DNA from: Chloroflexota bacterium
GTDB taxonomy: Bacteria; Chloroflexota; Limnocylindria; Limnocylindrales; CSP1-4
Direction of reading: 5' to 3'
NCBI GenBank assembly: GCA_003158495.1
Contig: PMJT01000174.1
Location: 1-11,821, forward strand
DNA: 11,821 nt
Below, piece after piece: positions 1-6,354 of this stretch. Below the pieces are notes generated by a model. It worked only from the letters and a program-made list of their open reading frames with translations, ran no database searches and was not told the DNA's origin. Within the stretch, counting starts at the first letter, position 1. Each line of letters opens with the position of its first letter. The position numbers and the translations under genes are program-made.

Positions 1-156
1 GTACGTGTAGCTGTTGCCCAGGAAGAGAACGCGGGTGCACGCGCCCGAACCACAGGTCGGGCCAGGCGCGCCACCGCAGCCGGCGACCGATAGCAGACCG
101 GCCAGTACCAGCAAGCCGGCGAGGAGTCGAACTCGGGCGCGGACGATTGCGATCAT
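1..156 (-). CDS. Partial SGNH/GDSL hydrolase-like lipoprotein (N-terminal 52 residues)
   Basis: The reading frame runs from an ATG at 156-154 to the window edge without a stop, so only the N-terminus (52 codons) is visible. It encodes a basic start (RARVR), a hydrophobic stretch at residues 11-26 and a lipobox VAGC at 24-27, so lipid attachment is expected at Cys27. After a short Gly/Cys-rich segment comes LFLGNSYTY at 44-52, which resembles block I of SGNH hydrolases. In that family the Ser of GDS/GNS (here Ser49) is the nucleophile. A GAGG lies just upstream of the ATG. Hydrolase identity rests on this one motif and the rest of the protein lies outside the window, so the substrate is unknown. 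The lipoprotein call is firmer than the enzyme call. Confidence 0.7.
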   Translation of the reverse strand, partial: MIAIVRARVRLLAGLLVLAGLLSVAGCGGAPGPTCGSGACTRVLFLGNSYTY

Positions 157-194
157 TGCCTCAGGTATCGGCGCGCAGGCTGGTTTCGTGCCCT

Positions 195-219
195 GCGGCA
201 CAGTCCAGACTACTGCCGC
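195..219 (-). promoter_or_regulatory. Interrupted inverted repeat upstream of the SGNH-like lipoprotein
   Basis: GCGGCA (195-200) pairs with TGCCGC (214-219), and inside it AGTC (202-205) pairs with GACT (208-211), leaving a two-base loop and a small asymmetric bulge. It lies 39-63 bp upstream of the ATG at 156, so it could be an operator or a 5' leader hairpin. Nothing else is evident in the 157-406 gap, where I see no convincing -35/-10 pair. Function is inferred from position only. Confidence 0.3.
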
Positions 220-406
220 AACCGATCGTCTACACGCTCTACGCCGCGAAACGACGAGCGTGGAGCGACGAGGCCGAGTCCGCCCGGATGTACCGGCAGC
301 CGTTCGCGAAGGCCGTTAGGCGCCCTCGCCGGAGGCCGAAGCGATGGCTGGCGGTCGAAAGCCGCGCGGCTGCGGCCGGGCGGATGCCGCGATCGGGCCA
401 ACCGCG

Positions 407-1150
407 CTACGGCGTCCACGCCTCGGAGCTGACGACCGTCGCCGCGCCGGAGGCGTAGCAGGTGGGCACAGGGGCGACGCCGATCGGGGCGGCCACGATC
501 CGTCCCAGCCCGAACGGTTCCACCATCGCCACGCGGATCTGCTGGGAGGGAGCGGACTTGCACCAGTTGCCCCACTGCGTGATGGTGTTCACCGTGCCGT
601 TCGGGGCGACCGTGTAGACCGGGTCGCTGGACGAGACCTTGGCGGAGGCGGATCCGGCGGAAGCGATCGCGGCGCCGCTGCCGTTAAGGATCTGGGCCTC
701 GGAAGTGCCGCGCATGCTGCAGCCCGCTGACGACACGTTAGTCGCCGTCAGGTGTGCGTAGACGATGCTCGCGCCCGGATCCCCGATCCAGGACGTGATC
801 GTGAGCTTGAGTTGCGCGCCGGTGCACAGGCCGATGGCCAGCGGCGGCAGCGGCGTCGGGGTGGCCTTCGAGACCGCCGGCGTGTTGGTGGCCGGTGCGG
901 CGGTGGGGGCCAGAGTAGGAGTGTCGGTTGGTGCGGCGGTCGCTGCCGCCGTGGCTGTTGCCGTGGCTGCTGCAGTCGACGCGGGCGTGGCCGTTACAGC
1001 CGCAACCGACGCCGACGGCGAGGGCGCGGGAGTCGCAGCCGACGAGGAGCACCCCGCGATCACTATCGCGGCGGTGACTGCCAGCGCGAGACCGCGCCAG
1101 GCCCTTGCACCACGGCCGGTGACGGCGCTCGCGGTCGCGAGAGTAGACAT
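407..1150 (-). CDS. DUF4232-like lipoprotein with Ala/Thr/Pro-rich tether
   Basis: This 247-residue secreted lipoprotein of unknown function was given the ATG at 1150, because GGAGGAG lies 6 nt upstream. An in-frame extension to 1252 has no such support and would place an implausible basic segment before the signal peptide. The signal peptide covers about residues 1-33, with lipobox IAGC and lipidated Cys34. Residues 35-105 are a low-complexity Ala/Thr/Pro/Ser linker. The globular part (about 106-247) contains Cys109, Cys144, Cys197 and Cys231, the segment LTATNVSSAGCSMRG (134-148) and QWGNWC (192-197). This layout (first Cys, a 'tN.s...C.l.G' block, then 'W.NWC') matches my recollection of DUF4232, often found in actinobacterial and Chloroflexota lipoproteins. 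The four cysteines could form two disulfides outside the membrane. It faces away from the next lipoprotein gene across a shared 342-bp upstream region. Confidence 0.8.
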   Translation of the reverse strand: MSTLATASAVTGRGARAWRGLALAVTAAIVIAGCSSSAATPAPSPSASVAAVTATPASTAAATATATAAATAAPTDTPTLAPTAAPATNTPAVSKATPTPLPPLAIGLCTGAQLKLTITSWIGDPGASIVYAHLTATNVSSAGCSMRGTSEAQILNGSGAAIASAGSASAKVSSSDPVYTVAPNGTVNTITQWGNWCKSAPSQQIRVAMVEPFGLGRIVAAPIGVAPVPTCYASGAATVVSSEAWTP

Positions 1151-1492
1151 GACGGCTCCTCCGCGCCGGTCCGGTTCACTCGTTTGAGGGGGACGCCTCG
1201 GACCGGACGCCCGCGCATTCTGGCAGCCACCCGGAACGGCCGGTAAGGGCATCTACATGAAACCTGCCCGGTGGGACGGCTGAACCACGGGGCGGTCCGA
1301 GGGCCGTGCAGCTCGCCTTTCAACCGCCCACAGGACGAACCCGACACCGACAGCCGAAACGACCGTTGCGCCCGATGCCCCGCGGCGGCCGGAGGGAGGT
1401 AACCGGTTTCAAAGTCGGACCGCACCGATCACTCCGAACGGATCGCCCAGTCCAGTCTCGTCGCCAGGCCGGCGTGCCGGCACAGGAGAACC
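1151..1492. promoter_or_regulatory. Divergent intergenic region between two lipoprotein genes
   Basis: This 342-bp stretch carries no supportable gene and must hold the promoters of both flanking, outward-facing lipoprotein genes. Visible elements are an 8-bp inverted repeat, CCGGTCCG at 1166-1173 with CGGACCGG at 1199-1206, in the leader of the minus-strand gene. There is also an AACCGGTT palindrome at 1401-1408, about 85 bp before the plus-strand start. I found no -35/-10 pair convincing enough to call. The short overlapping frames here look like GC-rich noise. Confidence 0.45.
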
Positions 1493-2419
1493 ATGGCTCC
1501 CAGGCGGATTCCCCGAGGCGCCGGCAATCGGCGCGTCTTCGCCCTGTCACTTGCCGCGGGGCTGCTGCTCTCCGCATGCTCGGGTTCCGCGGCCACCCCG
1601 ACACCGGCGCCCTCGCCCTCGCCCGCGCCGACGCCCACTGCCTCACTGACCGCGGCACCGATAGCGACGCCCGTGCCGACCAAAGGTCCCGCCTCTGAGA
1701 GCCTGGGGGTTGTCGGCCCGGCCGGAGCTACGGGCGGAGTGACCAACGCCGCGGTCCGCTGCAACTTCCCGGCGGCCGATGGATCGACGTACATCAACGT
1801 CATTGGCCAGCCCGTGGACCCGAACCTCTCCGTCTACATCAACGTATCCGCCGGCCTGGTCAACGTGCGATTCGATTCGGGCTCCGGAGCAACGTACGTC
1901 GAGCGCGACTTCACCGGAACCGGGGTCACCAACTTTGACGCCGCCAAGGGCGCGACGATCGACACGAAACTGGCCGAGGTCGGCACGTCCGGTGCCCCCG
2001 GGAGTCTCGGCGTCCTGACCTCGCTCAGCGGCACCATCGACTGCGGCAATCAGTTGCCGGGGTCGTCCACGCTGCTGCTATCAGGCGCGACGCCAAAGGG
2101 CGCACTGGGCGGCGGACTCAGTCCGGTCAACGCCGAATGCGTCACCAACACGTTCGGCAAGTCCGTCTCCCTGATCGGCGTTGCCCAGGTGGGTTCGACC
2201 CCCACCCTGGCGGTCATTTCGATCTCCCCGGGGACCGCGTCCGTATCCTTGTCTGGCGACGGGTTCTTCAGGAACACGGCGACCGCCGTGGCGACCCTCA
2301 CGCCAACCGGCGCACACGTCGATGCCGACCTCGTGGATCAGAACCCGGCCAAGGGCACGAAGGCGACCACGATCCACATGTCCGGCGACGTAACCTGCGG
2401 CACGACAACAGGAAGCTGA
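1493..2419 (+). CDS. Secreted lipoprotein with two repeated Cys-bounded domains, function unknown
   Basis: This 308-residue protein starts at the ATG at 1493, preceded by AGGAG at 1484-1488. The signal peptide spans residues 1-28 with basic residues and the lipobox LSAC, so lipidation is expected at Cys29. A Thr/Pro/Ala/Ser tether covers about 30-66. The remainder seems to be an internal duplication. Unit 1 (about 90-185) begins at Cys90 and ends LSGTIDCG (178-185). Unit 2 (about 216-303) begins at Cys216 and ends MSGDVTCG (296-303). Both pass through alternating beta-like segments, a Ser-Gly turn and an Asp-containing stretch. The 'C ... G-x-x-x-C' layout loosely recalls mycobacterial LpqH-type (19-kDa) lipoproteins, but I do not claim homology. 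A ligand-binding or surface-adhesive role is possible. A hairpin lies 35 bp beyond the stop. Confidence 0.8.
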   Translation: MAPRRIPRGAGNRRVFALSLAAGLLLSACSGSAATPTPAPSPSPAPTPTASLTAAPIATPVPTKGPASESLGVVGPAGATGGVTNAAVRCNFPAADGSTYINVIGQPVDPNLSVYINVSAGLVNVRFDSGSGATYVERDFTGTGVTNFDAAKGATIDTKLAEVGTSGAPGSLGVLTSLSGTIDCGNQLPGSSTLLLSGATPKGALGGGLSPVNAECVTNTFGKSVSLIGVAQVGSTPTLAVISISPGTASVSLSGDGFFRNTATAVATLTPTGAHVDADLVDQNPAKGTKATTIHMSGDVTCGTTTGS

Positions 2420-2453
2420 CGCGGGGCGACCGCTCCTCTGGCGACGGCGCTGC

Positions 2454-2476
2454 ATTGCCGCCAAAGCGGCGGCAAT
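2454..2476 (+). terminator. Hairpin after the duplicated-domain lipoprotein gene
   Basis: A perfect 9-bp stem, ATTGCCGCC (2454-2462) with GGCGGCAAT (2468-2476), closes a 5-nt loop. It begins 35 bp after the lipoprotein stop and lies upstream of the exporter operon promoter. No T-run follows, so it is a weak intrinsic terminator at best. It could instead be a transcript-stabilising stem or an operator for the neighbouring regulator. Confidence 0.4.
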
Positions 2477-2496
2477 TGGGCGCTGAGATGTTGCTA

Positions 2497-2525
2497 TTGC
2501 GCGAAATCTCCGAAACTAGCACAAT
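2497..2525 (+). promoter_or_regulatory. Putative sigma70-type promoter of the exporter operon, consistent with a leaderless transcript
   Basis: TTGCGC at 2497-2502 and CACAAT at 2520-2525 are separated by 17 bp and partially match the -35 and -10 consensus. Transcription would be expected to begin 6-7 bp after the -10, at about 2531-2532, which is the GTG start of the regulator gene. No Shine-Dalgarno sequence precedes that GTG, and an in-frame TAG at 2517-2519 excludes earlier starts. Both facts fit a leaderless mRNA. The promoter call is from pattern only. Confidence 0.45.
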
Positions 2526-2531
2526 TCGGGC

Positions 2532-3014
2532 GTGACGCCGGACGAGAACCATCACTACGCCGAGTTCATCGACGGGTTCGCCCACCTCATGGCAGCCCAG
2601 CGCGGCATGCCGCTCGTCGGTGGCCGCATCTTCGCCTACCTTCTCGTCTGCGAACCGGCCGAGCAGACGGCCGCCCAGATCGCCGAGGGCGTCGGCGCGA
2701 CCCTCGGGACCGTGAGCTCGATGACGCGGCTGCTACTGAGCGCACGGTTGATCGAGCGGGTCCGCAGGCGGGGCGAGCGATCGGCCGTCTACCTCATCGC
2801 CCCCGACGCGATGGGCAGCATCACTCGCGCCACTCTCGAGGCGACGCGCTTCGCCCGCCAGATGACCGATCGCGGCCTGACTCTGATGGCCGATCGGCCG
2901 CCGGCAGCCCGGGCGCGTCTCCAGGACCTGCGAGAGGTCTATCTCATTTTCGAGGAGTCCATTCCACCCCTGCTGGAGAGCTGGGAAAAGAGGCGACGGG
3001 AGATCACCGCATGA
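2532..3014 (+). CDS. GbsR/MarR-type winged-helix transcriptional regulator
   Basis: This 160-residue protein probably represses or otherwise controls the ABC exporter encoded immediately downstream. Residues about 30-92 form a winged helix-turn-helix. GGRIFAYLLV (30-39) opens the domain, TAAQIAEGVG (46-55) is the positioning helix, LGTVSSMTRLLLS (58-70) the recognition helix, and RVRRRGERSAVYL (77-89) the wing. The C-terminal half is helical and charged and should form the dimer interface, as in GbsR/MarR proteins. The GTG at 2532 is the only usable start because an in-frame TAG lies at 2517-2519. The lack of a ribosome binding site suggests a leaderless transcript. The stop overlaps the next gene (ATGA at 3011-3014), indicating one operon with translational coupling. 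The effector is unknown. A transported compound is the natural guess. Confidence 0.85.
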   Translation: MTPDENHHYAEFIDGFAHLMAAQRGMPLVGGRIFAYLLVCEPAEQTAAQIAEGVGATLGTVSSMTRLLLSARLIERVRRRGERSAVYLIAPDAMGSITRATLEATRFARQMTDRGLTLMADRPPAARARLQDLREVYLIFEESIPPLLESWEKRRREITA

Positions 3015-3925
3015 CATCTGTGATTCGGACCGAGAAGCTCACCAAGTCCTACGGATCCCATCGCGGGATCGTCGACGTCGACCTCGACGTGCAAAAAGGC
3101 GAGGTCTTCGGCTTTCTCGGACCGAACGGTGCCGGCAAGACGACCACGATTCGCGTCTTGCTGGACCTGATCCGGCCGTCGAGCGGCAAGGCCTACGTGT
3201 TCGATATCGAAAGCTCGGCCGACCCGGCCGCCATCCACCGACGCCTCGGCTACCTGCCCGGCGAGTTCACTCTGTACGACCGGCTGACCGGGCGCCAGAC
3301 GCTCGAGTACTTCGGCAACCTGCGCGGCGGCGTCGACCCGGTCTACCAGGCTTCGCTGATCGAGCGCTTCGACCTCGATCCGAGCCGGCGTTTCCGCGAG
3401 TACTCCAAGGGCAACAAGCAGAAGGTCGGCCTCGTCGCGGCTCTCCAGCACCGGCCGGAGTTGCTGATCCTGGACGAGCCCACCGCGGGTCTGGATCCCC
3501 TGGTCCAGCAGACCTTCTTCGCCATCCTTCGCGAGGCCGTGGCGGAGGAGCGGACCGTCTTCCTCTCGAGCCACATCCTGTCCGAGGCGGAGCGGAGCTG
3601 CGACCGCGTGGCGATCATCCGCGAAGGTCGGATCGTCCGTGTCGATCGCGTCGACGCGCTGCGGGACCTGGCCCATCACCAGGTCGAGCTGCGTTTCGCC
3701 GGAGATCCGCCGACCGCCGAATTCGCCACGATCGCCGGCGTCAGCGACGTCCAGGTCGAGGACCACCTGCTTCGGCTGCGGGTCCTCGGGGCGATCACTC
3801 CGGTCGTCCAGGCCGCGGCCCGGCTCGGCGTGACGGACTTCCTGAGCCGCGAGCCCAGCCTCGAGGAAACCTTCCTTGCGCAGTACGGCCGAGAGGCCGA
3901 CGCGCCCACCGCGGAGGTGAAGTGA
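3011..3925 (+). CDS. ABC transporter ATP-binding protein (drug/polyketide-export type)
   Basis: This 304-residue ATPase would power export by the permease encoded directly after it, at the cytoplasmic face of the membrane. Visible motifs are Walker A GPNGAGKT (37-44), the ABC signature region YSKGNKQKVG (131-140), Walker B LLILDEP (151-157) with catalytic Glu156, the D-loop AGLDP and the switch His188 in LSSHIL. The signature is a divergent form (SKGNKQK) common in exporters of the CcmA/DrrA type. The Q-loop position reads GYLPGEF (80-86), with Gly where Gln is usual. Residues after about 225 form a C-terminal extension typical of DrrA-like subunits. The ATG overlaps the regulator stop by ATGA, and the stop overlaps the permease start by TGATG. 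The substrate cannot be read from the sequence. Confidence 0.93.
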   Translation: MTSVIRTEKLTKSYGSHRGIVDVDLDVQKGEVFGFLGPNGAGKTTTIRVLLDLIRPSSGKAYVFDIESSADPAAIHRRLGYLPGEFTLYDRLTGRQTLEYFGNLRGGVDPVYQASLIERFDLDPSRRFREYSKGNKQKVGLVAALQHRPELLILDEPTAGLDPLVQQTFFAILREAVAEERTVFLSSHILSEAERSCDRVAIIREGRIVRVDRVDALRDLAHHQVELRFAGDPPTAEFATIAGVSDVQVEDHLLRLRVLGAITPVVQAAARLGVTDFLSREPSLEETFLAQYGREADAPTAEVK

Positions 3926-5601
3926 TGGCCGCCGGCATCGGCGCGCCGGAGATCGCCGCGCCAGTCAATACGATCCCGTTCCGCAGCCGCATTTACGGTT
4001 TCGGGAGCATCTACGGCAAGACGGTCCGCGACTCGCGCCTTTCCCTCATCATCGCCGCCGGCCTGCTCGGCGGGATGTCGCTCGTCATGGCAGCCGGAGT
4101 CTCGAGCATCTTCCCGACGCCCGCGTCGCGTCTCGAGATCGACAAGCTCATCGGCAGCATCCCGTCCTCGATGGTCAACCTGTTCGGGAAGCCCATCGGG
4201 CTCGGCACGCTGGGTGGCTACTTCACCTGGAAATACGGGGCCATCTTCGCCATGGGCACGGCCCTGTGGTCGATCATGGCCCTGTCGGGGACCCTGGCCG
4301 GCGAAGCCAGCCGCGGCAGCCTCGACATCGTCGCGTCCGCGCCGTTCGGCAAGCGACGGATCGCGGTCGAGAAGGTGACTGCCCACCTGACGATGCTCGG
4401 GCTGGCGATGGCCGTGCTCGCGGTCGGCTGCGTGGCCGGCTCGACACTCTTCGGCGACGCCTCCCTCGGGGACAGGATCGCGCCGCTCTCCGCCATCGGC
4501 TTCGCGCTGTGGGTAGGGTTCATCGCGATCTTCTTCGGCGGCCTGGCATTCGCACTGGCGCCGCTTCTCGGCCGTTCCGGATCGGCCGGCATCGCCAGCG
4601 TACTTATGGTCCTCCTCTGGGTCGCCAACGGCTTCGACGCGCTCGCGCCAATCGCCATTCTTAGCCCGTTCCACTGGCTGGCCGGGCATATCGCCCTGGT
4701 GGGCATGTACGACTGGCCGGCCGTGGCCTTCACCGGGCTCGTGGCCGTCGTGCTGCTCGGAATCGGCGTCGAGATGTTCACGCGCCGCGATCTTGGCGTC
4801 ACCGCCGGCCTCTCGATGCCGGGATTGCCCACGATCGTCCTGGGGGTCCGAGGGTCCACCAGCCGGGCGTTCGGCGAGCAGCTGCCCCGGGCGATGTCCT
4901 GGGGGATCGGCCTGGGCCTGATGGGCGCCCTGATCGCCGCCCTCGTCGGGACGATGGCGAGCCAGATCGGAAATGATCCGAACCTCTCGTCCACCTTCTC
5001 AGCCATCTTCAAGGGCTTCAACCTCACGTCCGCCGGCGGCTGGCTCCAGCTGTACGTGCAGCTGCTCCTGATCGCGGCCGGCTTCGCGGCGGCAACGTTC
5101 GTGTCGAAATGGGCGTCCGACGAGAACGACGGGCGCCTCGAGATGATCCTGGCGACGCCGCTGGTCCGTGCCAGGTGGGTGATCGCGGGCGGGATCGCCG
5201 CCATCCTCGCCATCGTGGTGATGACCGTCCTGTTCGCAGCGGGGATCGGGCTTGGCGCGGCATCAGGCGGCGTTGCCGTCGGCGACGCCATTACCGGGTC
5301 GGCCGTCGTGGGTCTGTATGCCGCCGCGATCGTCGGGGTCGGCATTGCTGTCGGCGGCGTCTGGCGCACTTCGATAGCCGCCGAGATCGCCGCGATGGCC
5401 GTGCTCGTCACGTACCTGATCGACCTCGTGGCGCCGGCGCTGAACCTGCCCGACTGGGTCCACCAGCTGGCGATCACGGCCCACCTGGGCCAGCCGATGG
5501 TCGGCGTGTGGGATCCGGTCGGGGTCGGAGCCTGCCTCCTGATCGCGGCCGGCGGGATCGCGATCGGCGCCTGGGGCGTCACCCGGCGCGACATCGATTG
5601 A
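3925..5601 (+). CDS. ABC-2 type exporter permease, duplicated 12-TM form
   Basis: This 558-residue integral membrane protein is the transmembrane half of the exporter. I chose the ATG at 3925 because GGAGGTGA (3912-3919) sits 5 nt upstream and it forms a TGATG overlap with the ATPase stop. A GTG at 3922 is the alternative. The protein is two similar halves fused. Each has a cytoplasmic loop of ABC-2 type, SRGSLDIVASAPFGKRRIAV (129-148) and NDGRLEMILATPLVRARWVI (401-420). Each half ends in a TRRD motif (286-289 and 553-556). Hydrophobic segments include about 41-60, 105-122, 153-172, 189-212, 222-236 and 268-283 in the first half, and 325-345, 376-394, 420-444, 455-478, 484-504 and 533-550 in the second. 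One polypeptide could thus supply both transmembrane domains. It resembles the tetronasin/polyketide-antibiotic exporter group (COG3559-like). Substrate unknown. Confidence 0.88.
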   Translation: MAAGIGAPEIAAPVNTIPFRSRIYGFGSIYGKTVRDSRLSLIIAAGLLGGMSLVMAAGVSSIFPTPASRLEIDKLIGSIPSSMVNLFGKPIGLGTLGGYFTWKYGAIFAMGTALWSIMALSGTLAGEASRGSLDIVASAPFGKRRIAVEKVTAHLTMLGLAMAVLAVGCVAGSTLFGDASLGDRIAPLSAIGFALWVGFIAIFFGGLAFALAPLLGRSGSAGIASVLMVLLWVANGFDALAPIAILSPFHWLAGHIALVGMYDWPAVAFTGLVAVVLLGIGVEMFTRRDLGVTAGLSMPGLPTIVLGVRGSTSRAFGEQLPRAMSWGIGLGLMGALIAALVGTMASQIGNDPNLSSTFSAIFKGFNLTSAGGWLQLYVQLLLIAAGFAAATFVSKWASDENDGRLEMILATPLVRARWVIAGGIAAILAIVVMTVLFAAGIGLGAASGGVAVGDAITGSAVVGLYAAAIVGVGIAVGGVWRTSIAAEIAAMAVLVTYLIDLVAPALNLPDWVHQLAITAHLGQPMVGVWDPVGVGACLLIAAGGIAIGAWGVTRRDID

Positions 5602-5657
5602 CCGGAGCGGCAGGACCGGACATCACTCCTCCGGGCCGCATGCACATTTCCTTCACA

Positions 5658-5667
5658 GGCGATCGCC
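5658..5667. promoter_or_regulatory. GGCGATCGCC palindrome upstream of the membrane protein gene
   Basis: A perfect 10-bp palindrome, GGCGATCGCC, lies 82-91 bp upstream of the membrane protein start, inside the 147-bp gap after the exporter operon. The outer flanks CACAT (5643-5647) and ATGTG (5676-5680) are also inverted. It is positioned like an operator, but GATCGC-rich words are common in GC-rich genomes, so significance is uncertain. Confidence 0.25.
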
Positions 5668-5748
5668 AATCTTCGATGTGAGGTTGGCAAGCGCTCAATG
5701 GCCGGCCGCCAAAGGAAATCGGGAGCGCGTTCGCAAGGAGAAATGGAA

Positions 5749-6228
5749 ATGCGTCAGGGTGGCGGCTTCCGAGTTCTGGCCGCACTGCTACTGCTCGGGG
5801 TCATAGCTTTCATCACCGCCGGGGCCTACGGCGCCGGCTTCACGGCCGGACAGGCTTCCGGTACGACCACAAACCTGGGCCCGTGGGTCTACGGCGGCGC
5901 ATTCGGCGCCGGCCACCTCGTCGGGTTCATCGTCACGATCATCGTGCTGATCGTCGTGCTCAGGCTGCTCGCTCTGGTGTTCTTCGGCGGCCATCACCGC
6001 CGGTACTGGGGTCACCCCGGCTACTGGCGCGGCGACGTCGACCCGAGCCAGGGCCCGAGCTTCGGCCCCGGTGGCCAGGGTTTCGGCCCTGGTGGCTGGC
6101 ACCGCAGCGAGTGGCGCCAGGCCGGCCAGGCCGCGTTCGACGAGTTCCACCGCCAGGCCCACGTGAACCAGCCGCCGACCGCCGGCGAAACTCCGGGCAG
6201 CACGCCCGGGGCCGATCAGCCTCGATAG
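5749..6228 (+). CDS. Small two-helix membrane protein with Gly/His/Trp-rich tail, linked to two-component system
   Basis: This 159-residue protein has no function I can name. The ATG at 5749 is preferred because AAGGAG (5735-5740) sits 8 nt before it. ATGs at 5743 (2-nt spacing) and 5698 fit less well. Residues 8-30 and 56-79 form two hydrophobic helices joined by a Gly-rich loop. The tail (80-139) is rich in Gly, His, Trp and Arg: FGGHHRRYWGHPGYWRG (79-95), a double FGPGG (105-109, 112-116) and AFDEFHRQAH (129-138). The last 20 residues are Pro/Gly/Thr-rich. Proteins with this kind of WHR...F.E.HR.AH tail are, as I recall, often encoded beside OmpR-type systems. Here the response regulator and kinase follow within 126 bp. 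It may be an accessory sensor or target of that system. The His-rich tail could bind metal, which is speculation. Confidence 0.75.
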   Translation: MRQGGGFRVLAALLLLGVIAFITAGAYGAGFTAGQASGTTTNLGPWVYGGAFGAGHLVGFIVTIIVLIVVLRLLALVFFGGHHRRYWGHPGYWRGDVDPSQGPSFGPGGQGFGPGGWHRSEWRQAGQAAFDEFHRQAHVNQPPTAGETPGSTPGADQPR

Positions 6229-6272
6229 CCCCGGGCGGAAGCGCCCCAGCGGCACTGACCCGCGACCAACGG

Positions 6273-6304
6273 CGGCAGGAGCCTCGCGCTCCTGCCGTTC
6301 GTTT
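6273..6304 (+). terminator. Intrinsic terminator between the membrane protein and response regulator genes
   Basis: A perfect 10-bp GC-rich stem, CGGCAGGAGC (6273-6282) with GCTCCTGCCG (6288-6297), closes a 5-nt loop and is followed by TTCGTTT. It begins 44 bp after the membrane protein stop and ends about 50 bp before the response regulator start. It should end or strongly reduce transcription there, so the regulator genes either have their own promoter or depend on read-through. Confidence 0.78.
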
Positions 6305-6338
6305 GGCCCGATCGATACTCCCGGCACCGAGCCGGGCC
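6305..6338 (+). promoter_or_regulatory. Mutually exclusive inverted repeats in the response regulator leader
   Basis: CCCGGC (6320-6325) can pair with GCCGGG (6331-6336) across a 5-nt loop. Alternatively GGCCCG (6305-6310) can pair with CGGGCC (6333-6338). The two pairings share bases and so cannot coexist. They sit between the terminator and the AGGATGAG ribosome binding region (6341-6348). An attenuator-like or operator role is possible, though GC-rich DNA produces such pairs by chance. Confidence 0.25.
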
Positions 6339-6354
6339 TTAGGATGAGACCACC

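Noticed and set aside
360..371. AGCCGCGCGGCT, a 12-bp perfect palindrome after the DUF4232-like gene
   Set aside because: It has no loop and no adjacent T-run, so it is a poor terminator. Such G/C palindromes are common in this composition.
4218..5690. A 490-codon open frame on the minus strand across the permease gene
   Set aside because: It is antisense to a clear membrane protein gene, has low-complexity Ala/Pro/Arg/Ser composition and no family motif. Long antisense frames are expected at this GC content.
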